Assembly (NCBI GenBank): GCA_023390175.1
Contig: JAEWDK010000015.1
Span: 62,001-126,000, forward strand
Reading direction: 5' to 3'
Source: Bacillota bacterium
GTDB lineage: Bacteria > Bacillota > Clostridia > Oscillospirales > Acutalibacteraceae
DNA length: 64,000 nt
Shown here: in pieces, positions 52,989-61,207 of the stretch
How the letters are laid out: the number at the start of each line of letters is the position of its first letter
How positions within the stretch are numbered: position 1 is the first letter of the stretch
Made by a program: the position numbers and the translations under genes
Notes under the pieces: model-generated
Seen by the model: only the letters and a program-made list of their open reading frames with translations
Told to the model about the DNA's origin: nothing
The model's database searches: none

Positions 52989-53507
52989 CTAACCTGCGGA
53001 AGGCTGCTTTGTCCCAAAAAACAAGACGGTGCTGTTTTCACCTGTCATGTCGCTCACGCTGCCGCTTTCCACATTATTCAGTACAATTCCGCCTTCCAGC
53101 GTATAGGTTTCATCGGCGGAAACAATTGCATAGTTCAGCGTTCCGTTCACAATGTTTAGTTTTATCCGTGCAATCCCATCGACAGAAATGAGCGGCTCCA
53201 TTGTCTTGACGCCGTTTGAAACAGTCTGCTTTTGAACGTTCAGCGTACCGCCCGACAAAGCGAAAACCACCCCGTCGGATGTTCCGTCGTTCGAAGAAGA
53301 AACCGTAAACGCTGTAGCCGCATACCGCTGCAGATAGCTCTCCGTCAGAGTAGCCTTCTGCTGGTTCACGGCGTTGGACGTGCCGCTTTTAAAGCTGTGC
53401 GCGCCCAAATACAGCACCGCGCACGCGGCTGCAATTACCACCGCGGTGAATGCGACCGCGGCAATCAGTTCCACCAGTGTTAAGCCCTTTCGGCTGTGCA
53501 GTTTCAT
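52989..53507 (-). CDS. Minor type IV prepilin (PilW-like)
   Basis: 172 residues with a class III prepilin signal: short basic leader, cleavage after Gly in RKGLTLVELIAAVAFTAVVI with glutamate at +5, then a 20-residue hydrophobic helix. The globular part contains a Ser/Thr-rich head. Overlaps the upstream pilin gene by 4 bp. Minor pilins of this kind start assembly at the pilus tip. Its order after a PilV-like and a larger PilX-like protein mirrors the fimU-pilV-pilW-pilX minor pilin groups. Confidence 0.88.
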   Translation of the reverse strand: MKLHSRKGLTLVELIAAVAFTAVVIAAACAVLYLGAHSFKSGTSNAVNQQKATLTESYLQRYAATAFTVSSSNDGTSDGVVFALSGGTLNVQKQTVSNGVKTMEPLISVDGIARIKLNIVNGTLNYAIVSADETYTLEGGIVLNNVESGSVSDMTGENSTVLFFGTKQPSAG

Positions 53508-53950
53508 TTGTCGTCACCGCCCTTTGCAGCAAAGGCAGTCATTTGAACACATTTGCGGCCCGTGCTGTCGGTATAATAAACCGCCGTCTTAATCCGATAG
53601 CTGTAAATTTTCGATGTATCGTCCCGCACGGTAGTAAACGTAAACTGCTTGTCCTTTGACGCATCCGGGAAATTTTCCGGTTTTACATAAACCATATTAG
53701 GGTCAGATGTGTCGGCTGCCACGGCGGCGGCCTGCGCCTCGGTTTTGCCGTGCAGCTTTGCAAGAAGCGCATCCGCAAGATTCTGCGCCTGCGCGGCGGC
53801 TTCGCCCTGCGAGCTTTGGGAAAGAATGGTGCGCTGCGAAAAGCTGATGCTTGTGAGCACCGCGGTAACCACAATGGCAAGAATCAGCACCGCCGCAAGC
53901 ACCTCGACCATCGTTGTTCCTTTTTTACTCTTCCAATATTTATTGTCCAT
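53504..53950 (-). CDS. Minor type IV prepilin (PilV-like)
   Basis: 148 residues. Prepilin signal KKGTTMVEVLAAVLILAIVV: cleavage after Gly, glutamate at +5 of the mature protein. The head domain is short, with Ala-rich helix GEAAAQAQNLADALLAKL. Overlaps both neighbours (11 bp with the large pilin-like gene, 4 bp with the next), so the three are translationally coupled. Confidence 0.88.
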   Translation of the reverse strand: MDNKYWKSKKGTTMVEVLAAVLILAIVVTAVLTSISFSQRTILSQSSQGEAAAQAQNLADALLAKLHGKTEAQAAAVAADTSDPNMVYVKPENFPDASKDKQFTFTTVRDDTSKIYSYRIKTAVYYTDSTGRKCVQMTAFAAKGGDDK

Positions 53951-55634
53951 CGGTATACACCCCGCTGGTCAAGGTTCCGCCGGAACCGCCCGTGCCGCCG
54001 GAACTGCCCGGAGGATTTGTCGGCTGGGTATTTTGAAAGAAGGTTCGTGCATCGTCACTGAATAGGTTCAATTTTGTAACACTGTAGTAACCGGCTTTGA
54101 TCGTATAGCTTTTGGGAATCCCACCCGTGCTGTACTGCACCGTTATATCGTTCACTGCATTCAGTTCCACGCTGCTGCTGACATTCTGCGCTTCCAAAAT
54201 AAAGTTTGCCGCCGTTCCGGCATGCGTAATATGCGGTCTGCTGTCGCCCGTTCCGACAGCGGTATCCGTGTATTCGGTGCTGAGCGAAATTTTATTCGCC
54301 TGAAAAACAACTGTTTTGTTTTCAGGCACCGTAAAATCAACACCGTTCACATAACGAAGGTTGATTTCTTTTGCCAGGTAGATGTTGGATACATTCTGAT
54401 AATACTGATTACTGTTTGCATTACTGTTGCCGTAAAGCGCGTCACCCCAGGTGCTGACATCATTCAGATACCAATATACAAATAATTTGCTGTAATCAGG
54501 GTAGTTTGGCTGATTGTTCACTTTGGTAAGTCCGGTTGGAAAGCTTTTAGAGGAATCAATTGTCTTGCTGTAAAGAACATAGGTCGCTGTGTTACCGTCA
54601 CCACTGTATAGATTATTGGCGCTGCCGGTGATTTTACCCTGATTACTCCAATTTACGCCGCCATTATCCTGCCATTTGTCCCCCGAAACAATAACGTTAT
54701 TATTGCTGACAAGAGAATCCGTATAAGTTTTACTTTCCTGTACCGGTAGCTTACTTGCGTCCACTTCCTGCAAATCACCGTCCGCAAGGTTAAAGAGGTT
54801 AATATTGTTTTTAAAATGATAATATTCCCCGCCTTTCGCAATCAGCGTATTGGTATTGGCGTTTATAAGGTCTTTTCCAAAATAAATGATGCCCCCGTCC
54901 GTACCTGTATAGGACTGAAGGTAACAAGGCTGGTAAATCTTATGATAAGTATCATTGTATGAATAGATACCCCCGGCCAGGTAAATGAAATCGGATTTCA
55001 GTGTCAGCTCTTTCGTGTTATAGATAATAATAGAATCCCCGTCACCGTTTTTGCCTAAAACATAGAATAACGGCGTTTCAACCTTAATATTTCCCTGAAT
55101 CTGTCTGTAAATATGGGAAAGAACCGGGTAAGTTGAAGCTGCATCCTGATAGATATTTTGATTATAAAAGCTAAATACAGAATTTGTTCCATAAAGGCTT
55201 CCCGTTATCAAAAAGCCGCTTGAGCCACTGCTATCCTGACCTCCGTCCGTTATCCCAAACCTGTACCCCAGCCGTCTGACGCGGTCAGAGGATTTATAAC
55301 CCGCTGCAGCGTTGATTACTTTGTTTGTGCTGTCATAGACCGCGACCGCGTTGGCGGCGCTTTCCGGGCCAACGGTAAAACCAAGCTGGGCATTGGGGCT
55401 GCGCAGAACCGTAAAATTGCTGCCGGCCTTGTCCGGATTCAAGCTTAAATACATGCGGCCGTACTCAATGGCGGATTTCGCGTCAAGGTACGCCTGGCGG
55501 CTTTCCAGGCTGGTCTGCGAAGCGTCAACATTGAATTTGGCAATCGAAACCAGCGCCGCCGCCAAAATCAGCAGCGCCGCTGTAATCACAATTACATATG
55601 CAAGGGCCGCGCCCCGTTTCGAACCTGTTTTCAT
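53940..55634 (-). CDS. Large pilin-like protein with N-terminal helix, candidate pilus tip protein
   Basis: 564 residues. It opens like a pilin assembly protein of the PilX type: basic GSKRGAALAYVIVITAALLI, then a helix, then LESRQAYLDAKSAIEYGRMY, the conserved post-helix region. The remaining 480 residues are far larger than any normal pilin head and contain many Tyr, Asn, Ser and Gly; no enzyme motif is seen. The C-terminus is a Gly/Thr-rich tail (GGTGGSGGTLTSG). It heads the minor pilin operon. Adhesin or surface-sensing tip protein is an inference from size and place. Confidence 0.75.
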   Translation of the reverse strand: MKTGSKRGAALAYVIVITAALLILAAALVSIAKFNVDASQTSLESRQAYLDAKSAIEYGRMYLSLNPDKAGSNFTVLRSPNAQLGFTVGPESAANAVAVYDSTNKVINAAAGYKSSDRVRRLGYRFGITDGGQDSSGSSGFLITGSLYGTNSVFSFYNQNIYQDAASTYPVLSHIYRQIQGNIKVETPLFYVLGKNGDGDSIIIYNTKELTLKSDFIYLAGGIYSYNDTYHKIYQPCYLQSYTGTDGGIIYFGKDLINANTNTLIAKGGEYYHFKNNINLFNLADGDLQEVDASKLPVQESKTYTDSLVSNNNVIVSGDKWQDNGGVNWSNQGKITGSANNLYSGDGNTATYVLYSKTIDSSKSFPTGLTKVNNQPNYPDYSKLFVYWYLNDVSTWGDALYGNSNANSNQYYQNVSNIYLAKEINLRYVNGVDFTVPENKTVVFQANKISLSTEYTDTAVGTGDSRPHITHAGTAANFILEAQNVSSSVELNAVNDITVQYSTGGIPKSYTIKAGYYSVTKLNLFSDDARTFFQNTQPTNPPGSSGGTGGSGGTLTSGVYTDGQ

Positions 55635-55663
55635 GCTGCAGCACCCCCTGCTTTATCTTTTTG

Positions 55664-55692
55664 ATTATAGTCGTATTTTCGTGTTTTCGCAA
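55664..55692 (-). promoter_or_regulatory. Promoter of the minor pilin operon
   Basis: Minus strand TTGCGA, a 17-nt spacer and TATAAT, about 30 nt before the first start codon. Confidence 0.7.
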
Positions 55693-55872
55693 GGATTTTG
55701 CCTCTTTGGATAAAAATATCTTGCTGCTTTATTCCCATTTATTACAGTATATTACAAATTGAAGACTGGTCATATAATCTAGGTTTAATCGGGTATTTTA
55801 TGTTATTTCCATCCATATTATGACTAAGATGATTACAAAAAAGTAAAACTTTTGAAATCTTATAGCAGATGA

Positions 55873-55901
55873 TTGACAGTGCTTTCATTTCGCTTTATAA
55901 T
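55873..55901 (+). promoter_or_regulatory. Consensus promoter of the major pilin gene
   Basis: TTGACA, a 17-nt spacer and TATAAT: both hexamers match consensus and the spacing is optimal. Start site near 55908, about 60 nt before the pilin ATG. The rest of 55693-55872 is AT-rich with nothing recognised. Confidence 0.88.
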
Positions 55902-55967
55902 CGCTTTAGCGACACAGAATTATAATATGTTACATAATATTATAAAAATCGGAAAGAGGTCAAAAAA

Positions 55968-56411
55968 ATGCAGAATACACTCAAAAAAGCAAACAAAAAA
56001 GGTTTTACGCTCGTTGAGCTGGTTATTGTCATTGCAATTTTGGCAATTTTAGCTGCAATCGCTGTCCCAACCGTAAGCAACGTAATTAACACGGCAAACA
56101 CAAACACGGATTTAGCAAACGCACAAACTGTAGAATTAGCGTTAAAGTCCGCCAATGCAGAAGTAACTGCTAAAACGACGAATGCATCTGCCATAGGTAC
56201 AACCGTTGGATCCGCTCTGACATACGAAGGCCTGAATTTTACAACATTAACGTCTACGACTAATCTTAAAACTGGTACCGGTTTTTATTATGGAACCAGT
56301 GCAAATAACATAGGCAAAATCTATGTGGCATCGGCACCTGTTACCACTGGCGATACCACCAAGCTACTTACTACAACTACACCGTTAAGCGACTATATCG
56401 GTGGAAAGTAA
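55968..56411 (+). CDS. pilA: Major type IV pilin (PilA-like)
   Basis: 147 residues. The prepilin signal KKGFTLVELVIVIAILAILAA is canonical: leader of 12 residues, cleavage Gly-Phe, N-methyl-Phe +1, glutamate +5. The rest is Thr/Ala/Asn-rich with no cysteine, typical of a self-assembling subunit. GAAAGAGG site eight bases before the ATG. Strong promoter and own terminator suggest high expression. It lies between divergent minor pilin genes and the assembly operon. Confidence 0.93.
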   Translation: MQNTLKKANKKGFTLVELVIVIAILAILAAIAVPTVSNVINTANTNTDLANAQTVELALKSANAEVTAKTTNASAIGTTVGSALTYEGLNFTTLTSTTNLKTGTGFYYGTSANNIGKIYVASAPVTTGDTTKLLTTTTPLSDYIGGK

Positions 56412-56445
56412 TCTTCCAAACTCCCACATAAAATTTCGCACCCTG

Positions 56446-56473
56446 CAAGCCCCGAAATTCGGGGCTTGTTTTT
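56446..56473 (+). terminator. Terminator of the major pilin gene
   Basis: CAAGCCCCGAA and TTCGGGGCTTG form an 11-bp stem with a very short loop, followed by five T. Confidence 0.9.
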
Positions 56474-56538
56474 GCGTACGGGTACCCCGCGAAGGCGGGC
56501 ATCTTATTGCGGCGTAAAGTGGAATTTGGTATCATATC

Positions 56539-56548
56539 GGCGTATTAT
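56539..56548 (+). promoter_or_regulatory. Extended -10 promoter of the pilus assembly operon
   Basis: TGGTATAAT is a TGn-extended consensus -10. No good -35 box is 17 nt upstream, so it would be weaker than the pilin promoter. Confidence 0.5.
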
Positions 56549-56593
56549 CTGGTATAATGTCAATATATTGTTATATGGATTAATTCGGAAAGC

Positions 56594-58216
56594 GTGGTGA
56601 CGGCTTCTTTGAAACTCATTCTGCTGCAAATGACCCGCGGCGTCCTTTCCCTGACCCCGGCGAAAAGCGGGCGCAGGGCCGTTTTTGGCCCGCCGAAAAA
56701 TTTCGAGCTGCCGGAAAGCATGCGAGGGGAAAAAGCATACGCCGACATCCCCATGTTTGCGAAATTTGTCAAAGAATGTATTTTAACATCGCAGCTGGGC
56801 ACTCAAAAAATCGTATTCTGCCTTGAGGATGACAACCTGATCTGCAAGGAGTACCAGCACTTGCCCAGCAAACCCAAGCACCTGCTGTCATTTGCCAAGC
56901 TGGAAGCGGAAGCCGTGCTGCCGGACAGCGTAAATGATTATCTGATTCAGAATTACGAATACGGATACCCGAACGAAGTGACCGGTAAATTCACAAGCGC
57001 GCTGTTTGCCGCCAAAAGCAAGCTGATTACAGGGATAAAGAAGGGCTTTTCCCAGTACGGGCTGCATGTGATTAAAATTGTTCCGCCAATCGGCGGGTTG
57101 CTGTACGCCGCCAAAACGGCCGTCGATTCAAAAGACCAGACCGTGGCGGTGCTTGATTTGGGATTTGAAAAAACGCGGCTGCTCGTGCTGCATGACGGCT
57201 TTCCGATATTCGAAAGAACCTTCGAAAGCATTTATGAAGATATCATTGAGATTATCCGAGAGGATAAATCCGTTTCATTTGGCGACGCTGTCCGCGCGGT
57301 CGGCAGCTGGGGCGTTTACGGGGAAGCAGCCCCCGGCGCTTCCTCCGCGGCTGCAGGCCAAATTGCCACGCTGCTTGACACAAGCGCAAATGAAGCGATT
57401 CGAAACATCCGGATGGTGATTTCCAGCGAGCGGCTGGAGCTGAACCGGATTGTTCTATGCGGCGCAATGTCCGTTCTTCCTAATTTCACCGAATTTTGGA
57501 ACGAGCTGGGGCTGGACATTCCGCTGGAAAGCATTGACCTTCGCACCGCGACGGGCAGTCTTCCCGAAGTCAGTCCCGAAGCGCGCTCCGCGGGCTTGCG
57601 GCCCGCCGCTTTTTTTACCGCCGCCGGAATGATAGCCGCAAAAAAAACGGACGATATCGATTTTTTAAACATTATAAAAGCGAAATCGGGAACGCGCGCC
57701 GCAAATATTGCGGCACTTGCGCTCATCACGCTTTTGGCGCTCGGCGTAATGGCTCTCGAGCCGCTGCTGTACTCCATGAAGCAAACCCAGGCGCAGCAGG
57801 ACAAGGCCGCGCTTTCCACTTCGGAAAACGCCGGCGTAAAAGAGCTGCTGCAAAAGCAAGGCGATTTGACCTCCCGGCTGGCAGGCACAAAAAATGACCG
57901 CGCCATGCTCCCGTATGGCAAAAGCAAAACAGCGGAAATTACAAAGCAGCTGTCGGACCAAATCGGTGCAAAGGCCAAGGGCATGAGTTACACGGCTGAC
58001 AACACAACGGGAAGCATTACGCTTACGTTCCTTGCCGCAAATTATGACGATTACCTGGCCGTAAAGCATTTGATTGAAACAAACGGCTATTTTACCATTT
58101 CGATTCCGTTCACTGCTGCCGCTCAAAACGGAGGATCGTACTCCTGCAGCGTTGTGCTGAACGTAAAAGACTTCACGCCGTTTGGTTCGGCAATCAAGGG
58201 CGGTGGCCAAAAATGA
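56594..58216 (+). CDS. Type IV pilus assembly PilM-PilN fusion
   Basis: 540 residues. Residues 1-355 follow the actin-like PilM pattern (VAVLDLGFEKTRLLVLHDGF, NRIVLCGAMSVLPNF for the nucleotide fold). About 365-385 is a membrane helix (NIAALALITLLALGVMALEP), and 386-530 has PilN layout: coiled coil, then an alpha-beta domain. Normally these are two genes. Start is uncertain: GTG at 56594 is adjacent to GGAAAG, while a TTG at 56609 has GGTGA eight bases upstream. Its end overlaps pilO by 4 bp. PilMNO form the inner-membrane alignment complex that links the motor to the pilus. Confidence 0.85.
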   Translation: MVTASLKLILLQMTRGVLSLTPAKSGRRAVFGPPKNFELPESMRGEKAYADIPMFAKFVKECILTSQLGTQKIVFCLEDDNLICKEYQHLPSKPKHLLSFAKLEAEAVLPDSVNDYLIQNYEYGYPNEVTGKFTSALFAAKSKLITGIKKGFSQYGLHVIKIVPPIGGLLYAAKTAVDSKDQTVAVLDLGFEKTRLLVLHDGFPIFERTFESIYEDIIEIIREDKSVSFGDAVRAVGSWGVYGEAAPGASSAAAGQIATLLDTSANEAIRNIRMVISSERLELNRIVLCGAMSVLPNFTEFWNELGLDIPLESIDLRTATGSLPEVSPEARSAGLRPAAFFTAAGMIAAKKTDDIDFLNIIKAKSGTRAANIAALALITLLALGVMALEPLLYSMKQTQAQQDKAALSTSENAGVKELLQKQGDLTSRLAGTKNDRAMLPYGKSKTAEITKQLSDQIGAKAKGMSYTADNTTGSITLTFLAANYDDYLAVKHLIETNGYFTISIPFTAAAQNGGSYSCSVVLNVKDFTPFGSAIKGGGQK

Positions 58217-58776
58217 AGAATATGAAAATTTCGGGCGTACTGCTTTATCTGTTTGCTTTCGCTCTTGTTCTGCTGCTTTATTTTTACTATATCTTCACCC
58301 CTTTAACCGCGAAAGTGGCTCAGCTGGACACCGAGCACCTGCAAAACGCCGCGCAGCTTCAAATGTACGAGCAGCAGATTCAAAAAACAGATGAACTGAA
58401 AAATAAAATTTCCGCAATTCAGTCCGAGCTTGACAGCCTGAACCAAAGCACGGCCGTCACCGGGAAAACCGCTGCGGAAGATATCGGCGCGGCCTGCAAA
58501 TCAGCCGGTATTCTGCCGGTCAGCATCCAGGTGGGCAACGAAACCGCCGATAAAACCCATACTTCATCCGACGGAAAAACACTTTGCAGCGTTCCGGTAA
58601 ACCTGACAGCCGTCTGCACCGGCGCGCAGCTGCAGACTCTTTTGAATTATTTTGAAAAGCAGTCGAAGGGTGCTTATTATGTCGATACTGTAACGTGCTT
58701 ACAGCAGCAGGATAAAACGCAGACCAGCCTGGCCCTGACCCTTTATTATTTTGGTTCCGGGGGAGCAAAGGGATGA
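58213..58776 (+). CDS. pilO: Type IV pilus assembly protein PilO-like
   Basis: 187 residues: a short cytoplasmic end, one helix (about 8-28), a coiled coil (VAQLDTEHLQNAAQLQMYEQ, DELKNKISAIQSELDSL) and a small ferredoxin-like extracellular domain. This is the PilO plan; sequence similarity is weak as is usual for the family, and placement after pilMN is the main support. Overlaps both neighbours by 4 bp. Confidence 0.8.
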   Translation: MKNMKISGVLLYLFAFALVLLLYFYYIFTPLTAKVAQLDTEHLQNAAQLQMYEQQIQKTDELKNKISAIQSELDSLNQSTAVTGKTAAEDIGAACKSAGILPVSIQVGNETADKTHTSSDGKTLCSVPVNLTAVCTGAQLQTLLNYFEKQSKGAYYVDTVTCLQQQDKTQTSLALTLYYFGSGGAKG

Positions 58777-59510
58777 CCGGGGTATGGAGCTTCGTTTGTA
58801 TCCTTGGCGCTTTGGCAGCGGCGTGGCTCTGCATGGCTGCGTTCAATGCGATCCCGGCGGGCTGGCTCTGTGATTACGGGGAGCAGCCCGGGCCGGAGCT
58901 TTTGGGCAGACGGCTTTCGTTTTGGCCGCACGGCACGGTGATGGCGCTGATTCTGGCATCCTCATTTCTCGCCCTGTTCTTCCAGTATGGAAACCGCTTC
59001 TATTTTTATAGCGGCTGTATCACCGCGATGCTTCTGCTGCTGATCGGCATTGCCGATTATAAATACCGTATTATTCCGGATCAGTTTATTGTAATGCTGC
59101 TGCCCGCCGCAGCTGCCGCAAGCGCGTATGACCTGCTGAGCGGGAATCGGCTGCTCCATTCCGGGCCGCTTTCCCCCATTTGCGGCGCTGCCGTCGGGGC
59201 GGCGCTGATGCTTGCGCTCGGTCTTTTGGGCAAACTGATTTATAAAAAAGAAGCGCTTGGGTTCGGCGATGTGAAGCTGTTTGGCACGGCCGGGCTGATG
59301 GCGGGATTGCGCCAGGTGCCTTTGCTTTTTTTAATGACAATCTTTCTGGCATTTTTCCATATTTTATATTTGCTGATTCGCAGAAAAATTTCGAGGAACC
59401 TCTATCTTCCGCTTGGGCCGTACATCTGCCTTGCACTGCTCCTGCTTTTGGCGTTTTACAGCCAAATCAGCGGCTTTGCGGGGTGGTACCTCTCTTTGCT
59501 GAATTTGTAA
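58773..59510 (+). CDS. pilD: Type IV prepilin peptidase (A24 family)
   Basis: 245 residues, about seven helices. The two catalytic aspartates of A24 aspartyl proteases are seen in IADYKYRIIPDQF and GFGDVKLF (GxGD). It cleaves the prepilin leaders at Gly. The CxxC...CxxC zinc motif of the N-methylase domain in Gram-negative PilD is missing; the N-terminus is short (AFNAIPAGWLCDYGEQ). Either a different enzyme methylates the pilin or this clade does without the zinc site. Overlaps pilO by 4 bp. Confidence 0.9.
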   Translation: MTGVWSFVCILGALAAAWLCMAAFNAIPAGWLCDYGEQPGPELLGRRLSFWPHGTVMALILASSFLALFFQYGNRFYFYSGCITAMLLLLIGIADYKYRIIPDQFIVMLLPAAAAASAYDLLSGNRLLHSGPLSPICGAAVGAALMLALGLLGKLIYKKEALGFGDVKLFGTAGLMAGLRQVPLLFLMTIFLAFFHILYLLIRRKISRNLYLPLGPYICLALLLLLAFYSQISGFAGWYLSLLNL

Positions 59511-59521
59511 AGGAGCGCGCA

Positions 59522-61189
59522 ATGAAAATAACCAATTTGAAACTGGGACAAATTCTGATTAATTCCGGAGTGCTGACCGAGGAGCGGCTTCAGCAGGCCC
59601 TGGCGCGCCAAAAGGGTTCGAACAAACGGCTGGGGCAGATTTTGGTGGACGGCCACTTTCTGACTGAAATGCAGATTATCCGGTCACTGGAAAAGCAGCT
59701 TTCCATTGCCTACCTCGACCTTTCTTCCATCAGCATGGACCCCGGGCTTTCATCGCTAGTACCCGAAGAACTGGCGCGCGCAAACATGATTGTGCCGGTT
59801 CGGCGCGAAGGCAGCGTTCTTACCGTTGCGACTTCCGACCCGCTGGACTACAACGGAATTAACGATATTGGGATTTACACAAAACTGAAGGTAAACCCCG
59901 TTATTGCCGAACACGCAAAAATCGAAACGAAAATACGTGAATTATATACGACGCAAAAAGCATTTGCCGCTGCAAAGGAGCTTTCCAGCGCCCAGCAGGA
60001 AATACCGGCGGAAGTGGCGGCAAGCACAGAACAGCCGATTATCCGCTTTGTAAACAACATGATTGAGCAGGCTGTTCTGCTAAAGGCCAGTGATATTCAT
60101 ATTGAACCGCAGGAAAAATCCATGCGCATCCGTTTTCGGGTGGACGGCCGCCTGAGCCTTTACATGGAAACGAATGCGGAGCTGATTCCGTCCGTCGTTT
60201 CACGTATTAAATTTATCGGCGGCATGAATATTGCCGAACGGCGTATTCCGCAGGATGGCCGCATCTGTTATAAAATCGGTGAGAAGGAAATCGACATGCG
60301 AATTTCCATTCTTCCCTGTGTTTACGGTGAAAAGGTCGTCATCCGTATTACAACCGCGCTCAGCTTTGCGCTCGTAAAGGAAGAAATCGGCTTCCTGCCG
60401 GAAAACCTGACGAAATTCAATCAGCTGCTTCGCAATAACCACGGAATTATTCTGCTGGTCGGCCCGACGGGAAGCGGAAAATCCACCACACTTTATACCG
60501 CGCTGAAAGAAATCATGCGCGAGGACATCAACATTGTAACCGTGGAAAACCCGGTTGAAATGATTATTCCAAACATTACGCAGGTGGAAGTGAACACGAA
60601 AGCCGGCCTGACCTTTTCCACCGTGCTGCGTTCCATCCTGAGGCAGGACCCCGACGTGGTGATGATTGGGGAGATCCGCGATGCCGAAACCGCCGAAATT
60701 GCCACCAGTGTTGCCATTACGGGGCATTTGGTGCTTTCCACACTGCACACCTACGATGCACCGAGCTCCATTATCCGCCTGCTGGACATGGGGGTGGAAC
60801 CGTACATGGTGTCCTCCGCCATGCTGGGCGTAATCGCACAGCGGCTTGTGCGCACCCTTTGCCCGCACTGCAAGGAAGAATACTGGGCCAGCGACGAGGA
60901 ACTGGAAACGCTGGGGCTGGAAAAGGGTACCCGCCTGAAGCTTTACCGCGCAAAGGGATGCAGCTACTGCGAACACAGGGGCTACAAGGGAAGAACCGCC
61001 ATTCACGAGATTATGCCCGTCACCTCCGCGATTAAATCGTGTATTAATCACGGTAAAAGCGTGGATGATATCCGCGAAACCGCGATCAAAGAGGGCATGA
61101 TAACCCTTGACAGAAATATTAAGCAGATTGTTATGGAAGGAAAAACCTCCATTGACGAGATGGTGGAGATTTACAGTCTGCAGATGTAA
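59522..61189 (+). CDS. pilB: Type IV pilus extension ATPase PilB
   Basis: 555 residues from the ATG at 59522, six bases after AAGGAG. Domains: MshEN N-terminal domain (LGQILINSGVLTEERLQQAL), second N-domain, then the GspE ATPase: Walker A GPTGSGKST (314-322), Asp box, Walker B VVMIGEIRDAETAE, His box. A four-cysteine zinc site is at 447, 450, 480 and 483 (CPHC, CSYC), diagnostic for extension ATPases. It powers pilin polymerisation. Confidence 0.95.
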   Translation: MKITNLKLGQILINSGVLTEERLQQALARQKGSNKRLGQILVDGHFLTEMQIIRSLEKQLSIAYLDLSSISMDPGLSSLVPEELARANMIVPVRREGSVLTVATSDPLDYNGINDIGIYTKLKVNPVIAEHAKIETKIRELYTTQKAFAAAKELSSAQQEIPAEVAASTEQPIIRFVNNMIEQAVLLKASDIHIEPQEKSMRIRFRVDGRLSLYMETNAELIPSVVSRIKFIGGMNIAERRIPQDGRICYKIGEKEIDMRISILPCVYGEKVVIRITTALSFALVKEEIGFLPENLTKFNQLLRNNHGIILLVGPTGSGKSTTLYTALKEIMREDINIVTVENPVEMIIPNITQVEVNTKAGLTFSTVLRSILRQDPDVVMIGEIRDAETAEIATSVAITGHLVLSTLHTYDAPSSIIRLLDMGVEPYMVSSAMLGVIAQRLVRTLCPHCKEEYWASDEELETLGLEKGTRLKLYRAKGCSYCEHRGYKGRTAIHEIMPVTSAIKSCINHGKSVDDIRETAIKEGMITLDRNIKQIVMEGKTSIDEMVEIYSLQM

Positions 61190-61207
61190 AGGACGGGTGG
61201 CTTAAAA

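Noticed and set aside
56412..56593. Additional small pilin gene between pilA and pilMN
   Set aside because: Only a terminator and an extended -10 promoter are present; no prepilin signal was found.
60200..61051. Antisense open frame of 283 codons opposite pilB
   Set aside because: His/Arg/Gly-rich composition without a ribosome site, and exact overlap with conserved ATPase motifs on the other strand.
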